Source of the DNA: Lepisosteus oculatus
Lineage: Eukaryota; Chordata; Actinopteri; Semionotiformes; Lepisosteidae
Direction of reading: 5' to 3'
NCBI RefSeq assembly: GCF_040954835.1
Contig: NC_090709.1
Location: forward strand, 41,176,490 to 41,240,489
Length of the DNA: 64,000 bases
Shown here piece by piece: positions 54,755 through 64,000 of this stretch. The position numbers were made by a program, and so were the translations under genes. The notes below the pieces were generated by a model, which searched no databases, had not been told where the DNA came from, and saw only the letters and a list, made by a program, of their open reading frames with translations. Within the stretch, counting starts at the first letter, position 1. Every line of letters begins with the position of its first letter.

Positions 54755-57700
54755 GGATTCCCGCCCTCAGAATCCCCCTACTACAGTGAGGGAATTCTCC
54801 CCAGTCTCCACACGGAGATCGGTCACTTCCAGGGCCAGGGAAACGTGCTGCTCTGTGGTGACCTCAACGCACGAACAGGCACACTGGCAGACTTCACCAG
54901 CACACAGGGAAATACTCACATATTCGGACAATCCCCTCTGTACCACACACCGGTCACCTCACACAGGTGCAGCCATGACACCACGGTCAACAGCACCGGG
55001 CGCGAGCTGCTGCAGCTCTGTCAAGGGCTGGGCCTGTACATCGTCAACGGCAGGACTAGAGGGGACTCTCTAGGCAGGTTCACCTACAGCTCAGCTCTGG
55101 GCAGCAGTGTGGTGGACTACGCCATCACCGACCTGGACCCCTCCTGTATCAGTGCCTTCACTGTCAGGCCACAAACTCCTCTCTCCGACCACAGCCAGAT
55201 CACACTCTACATGAAGAGAACACACCAGCACAGAGACACACTGACACAGCCCAGCCAGCTGTATGACCTCAACCAGGCATACAGATGGGACACAGACAGC
55301 CTAGACAGATACCAAACTGCACTGGGCCATGACGAAATTCAGACACTGATGGACACATTCCTAAACACTCCGTATCAAACCAACAAATTAGGCATAAACT
55401 TGGCCACACAAAAACTAAATCACCTATTCCACAAACTAGCATCAAAATCTAAGCTAAAAACAACTACATCAAAAAACAACCAAAAAACAAAAGCAAAAGA
55501 AAAGTGGTTTGATACGGAGTGCAAAAACATCAGAAATGCACTACGAAAAGTCTCAAATGAAAAACACAGACAACCACACAACACAGATCTGCGACTCAGG
55601 TACTGTGACATGGTAAAACTTTACAAACACACGCTGAAAAAGAAAAGAAACACATACATAGACAAACAACTTGCAGAAATTGAGGAGTCACTAAATCAGA
55701 ATTGTTTCTGGGAGAAGTGGAACAACTTAAACAAATCAAAACCAGAAGAATTGGCCATCCAAAATGGAACAATCTGGCAAACATACTTTGAAAATCTCTA
55801 TGAAAAGCTCCCAAATACAAATCAATCAGACCAAAACACCATTTATGAAAAACTCAAAATTTTGGAATTGGCTATCAAAGACAACCAAAACCCCTTAGAC
55901 TCCCCAATCACTGAGCAGGAGCTACTGGACAAACTCCAGGCCCTCAGACCACGCAAAGCCTGTGGCCATGATGGAGTCATAAATGAGATGCTGAGACACA
56001 GCAGCCCAAAGTTGCAACAAGCCCTGCTCAAACTCCTCAATCTCATCATGACAGCCGGATGTTTCCCCGAGGCCTGGAACCAAGGACTGATCACGCCCAT
56101 CTATAAGAGTGGAGATAAACTCGATCCCAACAACTACCGGGGCATCTGTGTGAACAGTAACCTGGGGAAGGTATTCTGCAGTATCCTAAATACACGAATA
56201 CTGGCCTTCCTTACCGAACACAATGTCCTGAGTAAAAGTCAGATTGGCTTCTTGCCAGATCACCGCACATCTGATCACATTTACACCCTACACACACTGA
56301 TAGACAAACACGTCCACCAAAAACACAAAGGAAAAATTTTTGCCTGCTTTGTCGATTTCAAAAAAGCATTTGACTCGATTTGGCATGAGAGATTGTTTTA
56401 TAAACTACTCCAAAGTGGCATAGGGGGCAAAGTGTACGACATAATTAAATCAATGTATTCAGAGAGCAAATGTGCAGTGAAAATTGGAAACAAAAGGACT
56501 AAATTCTTCACCCAAGGCCGCGGGGTGAGACAGGGCTGCAGCCTGAGCCCAACACTGTTCAATATCTATATCAATGAATTAGCAGGAATGTTGGAGCAGT
56601 CTGCAGCTCCTGGTCTTACACTACACGACACAGAAATCAAGTTCCTGCTCTACGCAGATGACCTGGTCCTGCTGTCGCCCACAGAACAGGGGCTGCAGCA
56701 GAACCTGGCACTGCTGGAGCAGTACTGTCAGACCTGGGCACTGACAGTCAATCTGGACAAGACCAGAGTCATGGTTTTCCAGAAGAAAGCCAGACCTCAG
56801 GGAAACAGGTACAAATTCACACTGAACAACAACACATTGGAGCACACATCCAGCTACACATATCTCGGTCTCACCATCAGCTCTTCCGGGAGTTTTGACC
56901 TGGCAGTGAAGGCACTGAGGGAGAAGGCACTCAGGGCTTTCTACGCAATAAGAAGGAGGCTCTTCAACATCAACCCACCAACAAGAATCTGGCTCCAAAT
57001 ATTTGAAAGTGTAATCCAACCCATTGCCCTATACGGCAGGGAAGTTTGGGGTCCACTCACAGACCAGGATTACACCCAATGGGACAAACACCCCACAGAA
57101 ACTCTGCACATGGAGATCTGTAGAATCATCCTCCGTGTGCAGAGAAAAACTCCTAACAACGGGTGCAGGGCCGAATTAGGCCAGTACCCACTATTGATAA
57201 ACATACAGAAAAGAATATTAAAGTATTGGCTACACCTAAAAAACAGTGACCAAAATTCCTACCACCACAAAGCCCTGCTGAGCCAAGAGCTGAGCCCAAA
57301 ACAGAGCCCCCTGAGCCAGCTGGTCCTGAGGCTCACCGACCTGAGCCACACCAACACTAACCAGCCTCAGGACAGCACTGCTAGAGCACCACAACCCAGA
57401 CTCAACCACATCACAGCACAGATCAAACAGCAATATCTCACACACTGGGACACACACACACAAACACAACATAAACTGGAATGCTACAGAACCTTAAACA
57501 GACAATACACACTAGCTGAATATTTGACCAAAATAAAAAATAACAAACAGAAACAGACCCTGACGAAGTACAGGCTCAGTGACCACAACCTGGCCATAGA
57601 AACTGGGCGACACAGGCAGACCTGGCTGCCCAGAGAGGACAGGCTGTGCTCCCACTGCCAGCAGGGAGAAATAGAGACAGAGGTGCACTTCCTACTGCAC

Positions 57701-57895
57701 TGTGACAGATACTCTGGGATTAGAGAAACATTCTTCCCGAAATTCAGAAATCTAATCCCAGAGTTCCCACACCTGCCAAAACCACAACAGGTCCCAATCC
57801 TACTGGGAGAGGGAGGAGGGAACTCAGTTGATCTGGCAGCCCAGTATGTGATCTCCTGTCACAGCCTGAGGAACAGTGAGTCTGTCTCCCAATAA
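54754..57895 (+). CDS. LINE endonuclease (partial) and reverse transcriptase (copy 2)
   Basis: The frame is open from the 5' junction to TAA 57,893-57,895, over 1,000 codons. The endonuclease C-terminal half shows LLCGDLNARTG, SVVDYAITDL and the catalytic-type PLSDHSQI (APE family SDH). Then come the reverse transcriptase with FVDFKKAFDS, GVRQGCSLSPTLFN and LLYADDLVLL, and the final CSHCQQGEIETEVHFLLHC. The N-terminal endonuclease residues and any first ORF are missing, so it is not a full element, but nothing visible disables the remainder. Confidence 0.88.
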
Positions 57896-58085
57896 TGCTC
57901 CAGCCGAATACAGTATATGTCGATATTATATAATATGTCTTTGCTGTAAATGTCTGTAACATGTCTGTAGATTTTATTTTACTTCTATTTTTTGTTTTGT
58001 TCTATGTTAATTTTATTATTTTTATTTGCTTTGGCAACACTGATTGTACCTATCGGTCATGCTAATAAAGCACCTTGAATTGAAT

Positions 58086-58092
<7 letters not shown>
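54754..58092 (+). mobile_element. LINE copy 2, 5'-truncated within the endonuclease
   Basis: The open frame begins right at the (GA)n (DGFPPSESPYYSEG...) and continues through endonuclease, reverse transcriptase and zinc-knuckle parts. A 3' UTR and a (GAATT)n tail follow, then (GA)n. It is nearly identical to copy 1 over the shared part. A few differences, such as ccgcctacag versus ccgaatacag just after the stop, show that they are separate copies. Confidence 0.93.
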
Positions 58093-58117
<25 letters not shown>

Positions 58118-58119
58118 AA
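58092..58119. repeat. (GA)n at the 3' junction of LINE copy 2
   Basis: Follows the (GAATT)n tail and lies about 165 bp upstream of the lectin B start codon. Confidence 0.9.
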
Positions 58120-58282
58120 ATGATGTCCGAGTGTCGACTGCGCACTCAGCTGATCACCTACGTGACTTCCTGTCCGGCTCCCAGCTCTGCTGTCTGAGGG
58201 GCTGGCCAGCGGACTGACCCCACTGCCTGTCCAGAGAAGGGCTTGGACACGCGCTGCCTGACCTCCCAGCGGCACCGCGAAG
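58120..58282 (+). promoter_or_regulatory. Putative proximal upstream region of lectin B
   Basis: Conserved with 16,573-16,770 of lectin A (shared GTGACTTCCTGTCCGGCTCC). The LINE pair lies directly upstream of it. No TATA box is evident; the role is inferred from position. Confidence 0.4.
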
Positions 58283-58325
58283 ATGGAGAGGGAGGGGCTG
58301 GCCTGTCTGCTACTGGCCGTGGCCG
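58283..58325 (+). CDS. Lectin B exon 1: signal peptide
   Basis: ATG at 58,283; MEREGLACLLLAVA plus one base, then the GTGAGTG donor at 58,326. Same protein sequence as in copy A. Confidence 0.82.
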
Positions 58326-61300
58326 GTGAGTGACCTCTGACCTCTGCCTCAATCTCGTCCCAGCACTCGGGCCGCAGGTATCGGTGTTGGGCGATACCCG
58401 GCGAATCCTGGACACGACAGGCAAGGTTACAGGTGACTCCCTGGGCCCCGGTTTCTCTGGAAAAGAGGGAGAGGAGGAGGGAGGGGAGCTCTGTCTCCTG
58501 TGTATCTGTACAGACCCCCTCCCCAGTGATATCCTTCTCTCTCAGGGGACTGGGGTCGCGGGGAGTAGCCTGAGGTTATTAACTACTTTTTAAAGCACAG
58601 CTGCTGCTGCTCGCCAGAACTCCACCTGCTTGGTTTTCTGTTCCCAGTGCTCTGTCCTCCTGGATCCGGCCACATCAGGAAGTTCTACTTTGTGGACTCA
58701 CCCCTGAACTGGACCGACGCTCAGAGACACTGCAGAGACAACTACACTGACCTGGCCTCCATCAACAGCACAGCAGACATGGACACAGTCCTCAACACCA
58801 CTAACCTGCCCAATGTCGCAGCCTGGATAGGCCTGTACCGAGACTGCAGAGAGAACTGGCGGTGGTCTGGCGGAGAGGTCGTGACCTTCACCCACTGGAG
58901 GAGTCGGCTCCCCTGCGCTGTTCTCAACGCAGCGGGATTCTGGGAGGAGAGAGACTGCAGCGAGGAGAACTACTTCATATGTGAGAGGCAAGGTGAGACA
59001 ACACTCAATCTGAGAGTGAGAGCTCAGTTTAACTTTAGACAGGAATGAACAGGAAACAGGAAACGGTTGTGTGCAAAGCACTATGGGATTTGTAGTCTCA
59101 CAGCTGTAGACACTGTCACTCCTGATCTTTGTCTTCACAGGTGGGGCCCAGCAGTACAGGCTGATCAGGGAAAACAAGACCTTCGCTGACGCCCAGAGAC
59201 ACTGCAGAGAGAGCTGCTCCGACCTGCCCCGGGTGGACAGTGTGGGAGAGTCTGAACAGATCAGGACGACGGCGCAGGGACACGCTGTCTGGATCGCTCT
59301 GCTCCAGGACAGCTGGGAGTGGTCTGACGGGAGGCGCTCTGGGTTTCGCAACTGGAGTCCTGGGGAGCCCAATGGAGGAAGAGAAGCCCAGCACGCTAAG
59401 ATCTATTTAAAAGATGGTGTACATAATAATAATAATAATAATAAAAGAGGTGGCTGGAACGATGCAGGTGGACAACATCCCAGCCCCTTCTTCTGCTACA
59501 ATGGTGAGTCACAACCTGACAGAGGCTAACAGGCTGCTCGCTCCAGTGTCCCTCCACTCCTCCTGCTCGCTCCGGTGTCCCTCCACTCCTCCTGCTCGCT
59601 CCGGTGTCCCTCCACTCCTCCTGCTCGCTCCAGTGTCTCTCCACTCCTCCTGCTCGCTCCTGTGTCCCTCCACTCCTCCTGCTCGCTCCGGTGTCTCTCC
59701 ACTCCTCCTGCTCGCTCCTGTGTCCCTCCACTCCTCCTGCTCGCTCCAGTGTCCCTCCACTCCTCCTGCTCGCTCCAGTGTCCCTCCACTCCTCCTGCTC
59801 GCTCCAGTGTCCCTCCACTCCTCCTGCTCGCTCCAGTGTCCCTCCACTCCTCCTGCTCGCTCCAGTGTCTCTCCTCCTGCTCGCTCCAGTGTCCCTCCAC
59901 TCCTCCTGCTCGCTCCGGTGTCCCTCCACTCCTCCTGCTCGCTCCAGTGTCTCTCCTCCTGCTCGCTCCAGTGTCCCTCCACTCCTCCTGCTCGCTCCAG
60001 TGTCTCTCCACTCCTCCTGCTCGCTCCAGTGTCCCTCCACTCCTCCTGCTCGCTCCAGTGTCCCTCCACTCCTCCTGCTCGCTCCAGTGTCCCTCCACTC
60101 CTCCTGCTCGCTCCAGTGTCCCTCCACTCCTCCTGCTCGCTCCGGTGTCCCTCCACTCCTCCTGCTCGCTCCGGTGTCCCTCCACTCCTCCTGCTCGCTC
60201 CGGTGTCTCTCCACTCCCCCTGCTCGCTCCAGTGTCCCTCCACTCCCCCTGCTCGCTCCAGTGTCCCTCCACTCCTCCTGCTCGCTCCAGTGTCCCTCCA
60301 CTCCTCCTGCTCGCTCCGGTGTCCCTCCACTCCTCCTGCTCGCTCCGGTGTCCCTCCACTCCTCCTGCTCGCTCCGGTGTCACTCCACTCCTCCTGCTGC
60401 TCGCTCCGGTGTCCCTCCACTCCTCCTGCTGCTCGCTCCAGTGTCCCTCCACTCCTCCTCGCTCCAGTGTCTCTCCACTCCCCCTGCTCGCTCCGGTGTC
60501 TCTCCACTCCCCCTGCTCGCTCCGGTGTCTCTCCACTCCCCCTGCTCGCTCCGGTGTCCCTCCACTCCCCCTGCTCGCTCCGGTGTCCCTCCACTCCCCC
60601 TGCTCGCTCCGGTGTCCCTCCACTCCCCCTGCTCGCTCCAGTGTCCCTCCACTCCTCCTGCTCGCTCCGGTGTCCCTCCACTCCTCCTGCTCGCTCCGGT
60701 GTCCCTCCACTCCTCCTGCTCGCTCCAGCGTCTCTCCTCTCCTCCTGCTCTCTCCAGTGTCACTCCACTCCTCCTGCTCGCTCCGGTGTCACTCAGGGTC
60801 ACAGACAGAGACCATGACGACAGCAGTGGGCTGTTTGTCCGCTCAGTGTCTGACTGACTGAAATATCTGACAAGAGTCAGGCTCCATCTCCAGAAGGTTG
60901 AATCTGGAAACTTAGAGAACAGAGAAAGTTTGGGAGCATTCATCTTATTCATTTATTTACAGCTACAGACTCCTCTGACCAGTTCCACTTCATACGTTAT
61001 AAACTGTCATGGGTTCGAGCTCAGGAATACTGCCGGCACAATCACACAGACCTGGTCACTGTGTTCACTGAGGAGCAGCACAGACAACTTCTCAGCCTCA
61101 CAAACACTGGTGATGAAGGAGGAGCCTGGATTGGTCTGTATAACAACACACAGAGTGACCTGGGGTCTGGGGGAGCTGCAGGGAGCCCCTACACTCAAAC
61201 CCAGGGGCGCGTCTGTGTCCTGATGGACTCTGAGGGAGGATGGGAAGAGAGAGACTGTCAGGAGAGAAACTACTTCATGTGTCTCAACAACACAGGTAAG

Positions 61301-63448
61301 AGGACAGTCCATCACTCCAGTGTCTCACTGATATCTCTCTGCTCTGAATCAGAGACACACTTCACCACTGTCACTCAACACAGGTAAGAGGACAGTCCAT
61401 CACTCCAGTATCTCACTGACGTCTCTCTGCTCTGAATCAGAGACACACTTCACCACTGTCAGTCAACACAGGTAAGAGGACAGTCCATCACTCCAGTGTC
61501 TCACTGACGTCTCTCTGCTCTGAATCAGAGACACACTTCACCACTGTCACTCGACACAGGTAAGAGGACAGTCCATCACTCCAGTATCTCAGAGACATTT
61601 TGACTCACTGATACATTTTCTTGTCTGCTCAGGGCACAGTAACGTCACCCTGATTGAACTCAACCAGACCTGGACTGAAGCCCAGAGTCTCTGCAGACAG
61701 AATCACACAGAGCTGGTCAGTGTGAGGAACCAGAGTGGGAATGAGGCGGTTCGGAGGTCAGCGCGGGGTCACAGGGTGTGGATCGGCCTGTACAACGAGC
61801 CCTGGAAGAGGGCAGGAGGGCAGTCTGGGTCAGCAGGTGGACAGAGATGTGCGCAGGTGGACCTGCAGGGCAGCCCGAGAGGCAGATGGACAGAGACAGA
61901 CTGCAGTGAGATCAGACCCTTCTTCTGTCACTGGGGTGAGGACGGCTCTGTTTTCCACTTGGGTTCGTGTCCTGATGGGGCGTCTGGGGACCCTACAGAG
62001 ACACAGATTCAGCTTTAATTTGTGTCTCTCTCTTGCAGACAGAAGAGAGCTCGTCCTGGTGAGAGAGGAGAAGTCCTGGGCTGAGGCCCTGGATCACTGT
62101 CAGACTCACCACACTGGCCTGGCGGATATCCTGTCACACCAGGAGCAGAGCTACGCTGCTGAAGAGGCCCAGTCTGCTGAGTCCACTCTGGTCTGGCTGG
62201 GCCTGCGGCAGAACCGAGTCTCGGGGGCCTGGTTCTGGGCGAACGAGGCTCCCCTGGTCTATCAGAATTGGGGCGCAGGGGGAGCCCCGGGCCGGCCTGC
62301 TCCCAGCCCCTGTGGAGCCCTGGACAGAGACAGAGGGGGCAGCTGGACCAACCGCAGCTGTGAGGAGCAGCTGAGCTTCCTCTGCTCCAGAGGTACTGAG
62401 GGTGACTCCCTGTTCTGCACGTGTTTGACCAGCAGGTGGCGACAGCAGAGCCGTCTGCTCTCAGACCAGGCCTCTCGCCTGACCGCTGAGCGAGGAGAGA
62501 TCTGCGCTCGATCTCGCACTCCAGTGTAGAACCAGGAGACTGTCGGCCTTGTTAGTGACCCCACACCCCCCGATTGCAGGCGGCCCCCCTCCTCTCCCCC
62601 TTTTCACACCTGCATCAGGGGTGAACCAGTGGGCACGGCTGGTAAACACCAGTGTTGAGGGACCGCTCTGGACTGCAAGTCAAATGTGGCGGCAAACGTT
62701 GATTCAATTTTCAAACTGGGGCAACAGCATTCATTCTGTCTCCCTCTCTCTCGGGTGTCTCTCTGCCCTGCGACGGCTGTCGCCCCAGATCCACAGAGGA
62801 GGACGGGGAAGAGGACCATCCTGAGGCTGAAGATCGCCGGGAGCAGACAGCAGATTCAGAACGCCACCAAGACGAAACACAAACTCCTGGAGCAGGTAGG
62901 CGGGAGCCCCTTCCGGGAGCTGAGTGTGTCTGGTGCGTGACTGGGGTTCCCCCAGGAAGGGAGCGTTTCAGACTCCGAGGAGGGCGTCCGCGACGAGCCG
63001 GACTGTTCCAGATGTCGACAGGTGGGCTATAAAGGGAAACCTCAGGGATTCAGATCAGGGGCTCAGCAGGAGAGACGGAGCAGATCTGCTCTGCGACACG
63101 ATGTTTCGCAGCTCGAACCCGTGTTGCTCGAATCCAGGGGTGTTAGCGCTGTGTCTGAGGCGCACGCTGGCGCCGTGTGAGCTGTCCTACAGTGCCGCAG
63201 GCCTGAGTGTTGAGTCACTGAGCACAGCTGTGAGCACACAGCCCGGCGCTCAGTGCTCAGTCCGTCTGTGTCTGCAGATGGATGACCTGCTGGCCCAGCA
63301 GGGTCTCCTGGGGAACCACACTCTGCGCTGGAGAGAGCAGCCGGACGGACGAGTTTTCTACCCAGCAGAAGAGGGTGGAGGTGAGTCTGAGACCCGCTGC
63401 CTGAGACACGACCCTCCCGCCCAAGACAGGATACACTGTTGGGTGTGA
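58283..63448 (+). CDS. Secreted multi-CTLD C-type lectin, copy B (mannose-receptor-like)
   Basis: Predicted exons: 58,283-58,325, 58,648-58,992, 59,141-59,503, 60,963-61,295, 61,633-61,935, 62,039-62,392, 62,789-62,895 and 63,278 onward. All junctions are GT-AG and phases agree. The product has a signal peptide, five CTLDs and a C-terminal tail of about 70 residues with no membrane segment, so a secreted lectin is expected. If the last listed exon is terminal, the frame stops at TGA 63,446-63,448 (673 codons). A donor at 63,381 (GTGAGTC) suggests it may instead splice to an exon beyond the window. CTLD2 keeps EPN and WND but has lost the Cys kept in copy A. The tail resembles that of fish macrophage-mannose-receptor-like proteins (…WREQPDGRVFYP…). 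Confidence 0.85.
58648..58992 (+). CDS. Lectin B exon 2: CTLD1
   Basis: 345 bp, phase 1. VLCPPGSGH start, WTDAQRHCRDN, WIGLYRDC, WRWSGG, FWEERDC and YFIC. No EPN or WND. Differences from copy A (for example LPNVAAWIG for LPSGTAWIG) keep the frame open. Confidence 0.9.
59141..59503 (+). CDS. Lectin B exon 3: CTLD2, EPN/WND, longer Asn run, lost Cys
   Basis: 363 bp, 6 bp longer than in copy A because the (AAT)n run encodes six Asn rather than four. It keeps WSPGEPNGG and GGWNDAGG. The segment reading QCTEI in copy A reads QHAKI here. Both the Cys and the following Glu are changed, leaving neither partner of the usual second disulfide. Sugar binding may still occur if the calcium ligands of EPN and WND suffice, which is not known. 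Confidence 0.88.
59530..60800. repeat. 29-bp minisatellite in the CTLD2-CTLD3 intron of lectin B
   Basis: About 44 copies of the same unit as at 9,503-15,335, here pyrimidine-rich on the plus (sense) strand (tccactcctcctgctcgctc then cggtgtccc). Units are more uniform than in copy A, with fewer 24-bp variants. Stop-free in all sense frames. Confidence 0.96.
60963..61295 (+). CDS. Lectin B exon 4: CTLD3
   Basis: 333 bp, phase 1. QEYCRHNHTDLVTV, AWIGLYNNTQ, VCVLMDSEGGWEERDC, YFMC. No sugar-binding motif pair. Confidence 0.89.
61290..61580 (+). repeat. About 88-bp intronic repeat duplicating the CTLD3 donor (copy B)
   Basis: Three to four units, each with acACAGGTAAGAGGACAGTC, matching the array in copy A. 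The array predates the duplication of the gene. Confidence 0.88.
61633..61935 (+). CDS. Lectin B exon 5: CTLD4
   Basis: 303 bp, phase 1. TLIELNQTWTEAQSLC, VWIGLYNEPW, QRCAQVDL, WTETDCSEIRPFFC. Closely matches copy A. Confidence 0.89.
62039..62392 (+). CDS. Lectin B exon 6: CTLD5
   Basis: 354 bp, phase 1. SWAEALDHCQTHHTGLADI, VWLGLRQN, WFWANEAPLVYQNW, CGALDRDRGGSWTNRSC, LSFLC. The loop before CGALD differs strongly from copy A (PGRPAPSP versus HQCTTNSY). Confidence 0.89.
62393..62788 (+). other. Lectin B intron between CTLD5 and tail exon
   Basis: 396 bp with GTACTGAG donor and CCCCAG acceptor. It has no counterpart in copy A, where the 51-bp array starts instead. Confidence 0.65.
62789..62895 (+). 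CDS. Lectin B exon 7: C-terminal tail, first part
   Basis: 107 bp; acceptor CGCCCCAG, donor GTAGGC. The phase-1 entry fits the preceding exon and the exit is phase 0. Reads (D)PQRRTGKRTILRLKIAGS then RQQIQNATKTKHKLLEQ. A basic, helical, hydrophilic segment with no membrane span, like the tails of fish mannose-receptor-like lectins. Confidence 0.7.
62896..63277 (+). other. Lectin B intron between tail exons
   Basis: 382 bp, GTAGGC...TCTGCAG. Open frames across it are chance read-through. Confidence 0.6.
63278..63448 (+). CDS. Lectin B exon 8: C-terminal tail, last part in window
   Basis: Enters in phase 0 after TCTGCAG: MDDLLAQQGLLGNHTLRW then REQPDGRVFYPAEEGGG. A donor-like GTGAGTC at 63,381 may end the exon at 63,380. 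If not used, the frame reaches TGA at 63,446-63,448. Confidence 0.65.
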   Translation: MDDLLAQQGLLGNHTLRWREQPDGRVFYPAEEGGGESETRCLRHDPPAQDRIHCWV

Positions 63449-63554
63449 CTGAGAGGAACAGTAGTGGATTAAGCATTGAACCATGAGCTCCAGAAAAAAC
63501 CCTTGTGGCCTATATAGGGTGTGTATATTGTGTCCAGCTCTAGCAGTCCAGTCT

Positions 63555-64000
63555 CTGAGTGAGTGAGTGAGTGAGTGAGTGAGTGTGGTGTCCAGCTCTG
63601 GCAGTCCAATCTGTGCGTGTGTGTGTGTGTGTATGGTGTCCAGGTCTGGCAGTCCAGTCTGTGTGCGTGTGTGTATGGTGTCCAGCTCTGGCAGTCCAGT
63701 CTGTGTGCGTGTGTGTATGGTGTCCAGGTCTGGCAGTCCAGTCTGTGTGCGTGTGTGTATGGTGTCCAGGTCTGGCAGTCCAGTCTGTGTGCGTGTGTGT
63801 ATGGTGTCCAGCTCTGGCAGTCCAGTCTGTGTGCGTGTGTGTATGGTGTCCAGCTCTAGCAGTCCAGTCTGTGTGCGTGTGTGTATGGTGTCCAGCTCTG
63901 GCAGTCCAGTCTGTGTGTGTGTGTGTATGGTGTCCAGCTCTGGCAGTCCAGTCTGTGTGTGTGTGTATATGGTGTCCAGCTCTGGCAGTCCAGTCTGTGT
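63555..64000. repeat. (GTGA)n and 42-bp minisatellite
   Basis: A short (GTGA)n run at 63,555-63,585 is followed by about ten copies of a 42-bp unit (tatggtgtccagctctggca then gtccagtctgtgtgcgtgtg). The array runs out of the window. The 14-residue repeat frame on the plus strand is an artefact. Confidence 0.93.

Noticed and set aside
53214..57962. Minus-strand frames within the LINE copies
   Set aside because: Shadows of the reverse transcriptase frame; they recur only because the LINE is present twice.

Overview
This is vertebrate genomic DNA, most likely from a ray-finned fish; I cannot name the species. The evidence is small split exons with GT-AG introns, a secreted fish-type gene with several C-type lectin domains (mannose-receptor-like), Tc1, hAT and LINE elements, and an extreme load of minisatellites. 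There are no bacterial-style genes, CRISPR arrays or operons.

The window is organised as one very large imperfect inverted duplication. Its axis lies in an 86-bp spacer at 28,296-28,381, and the inner arms (about 19.7-28.3 kb and 28.38-35.4 kb) mirror each other. One part, 26,634-27,132 against 29,700-30,198, matches with no length difference. Outside these lie two divergently transcribed copies of the same lectin gene: copy A on the minus strand (16,572 to 7,365) and copy B on the plus strand (58,283 to at least 63,380). The right side is about 18 kb longer because of sequence at 36-44.5 kb, 45-49.4 kb and a 5.8-kb pair of LINE insertions.

Each lectin copy has a short signal-peptide exon followed by five CTLD exons, all in phase 1 with lengths divisible by three. 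Copy B also has two small C-terminal exons. Copy A shows no counterpart of these; a 51-bp minisatellite begins right after its fifth CTLD exon. CTLD2 carries EPN and WND motifs typical of calcium-dependent mannose-type binding, plus an in-frame (AAT)n asparagine run that differs between the copies. The intron between CTLD2 and CTLD3 holds a 29-bp minisatellite of about 5.8 kb in A and 1.27 kb in B.

Layout: 1-5,420, a 35-bp satellite with higher-order blocks; 6-7.3 kb, short minisatellites; 7.3-16.6 kb, lectin A; 17-19 kb, its upstream flank with a stray CTLD3 fragment; 19.7-36 kb, the inner palindrome (98-bp splice-site-like repeats, a degenerate satellite, promoter-like cassettes, tRNA-like modules); 36-44.5 kb, interspersed repeats, a 38/41-bp array, a duplicated candidate signal-peptide exon, a Tc1 pseudogene and a short hAT element with target-site duplication; 44-49.4 kb, more arrays and a GC-rich block; 49.4-52.2 kb, the mirror of lectin A's upstream flank; 52.2-58.1 kb, two nearly identical LINE copies in (GA)n; 58.3-63.4 kb, lectin B; then a 42-bp array to the end. 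Nearly all long open frames in the arrays are artefacts of stop-free repeat units.
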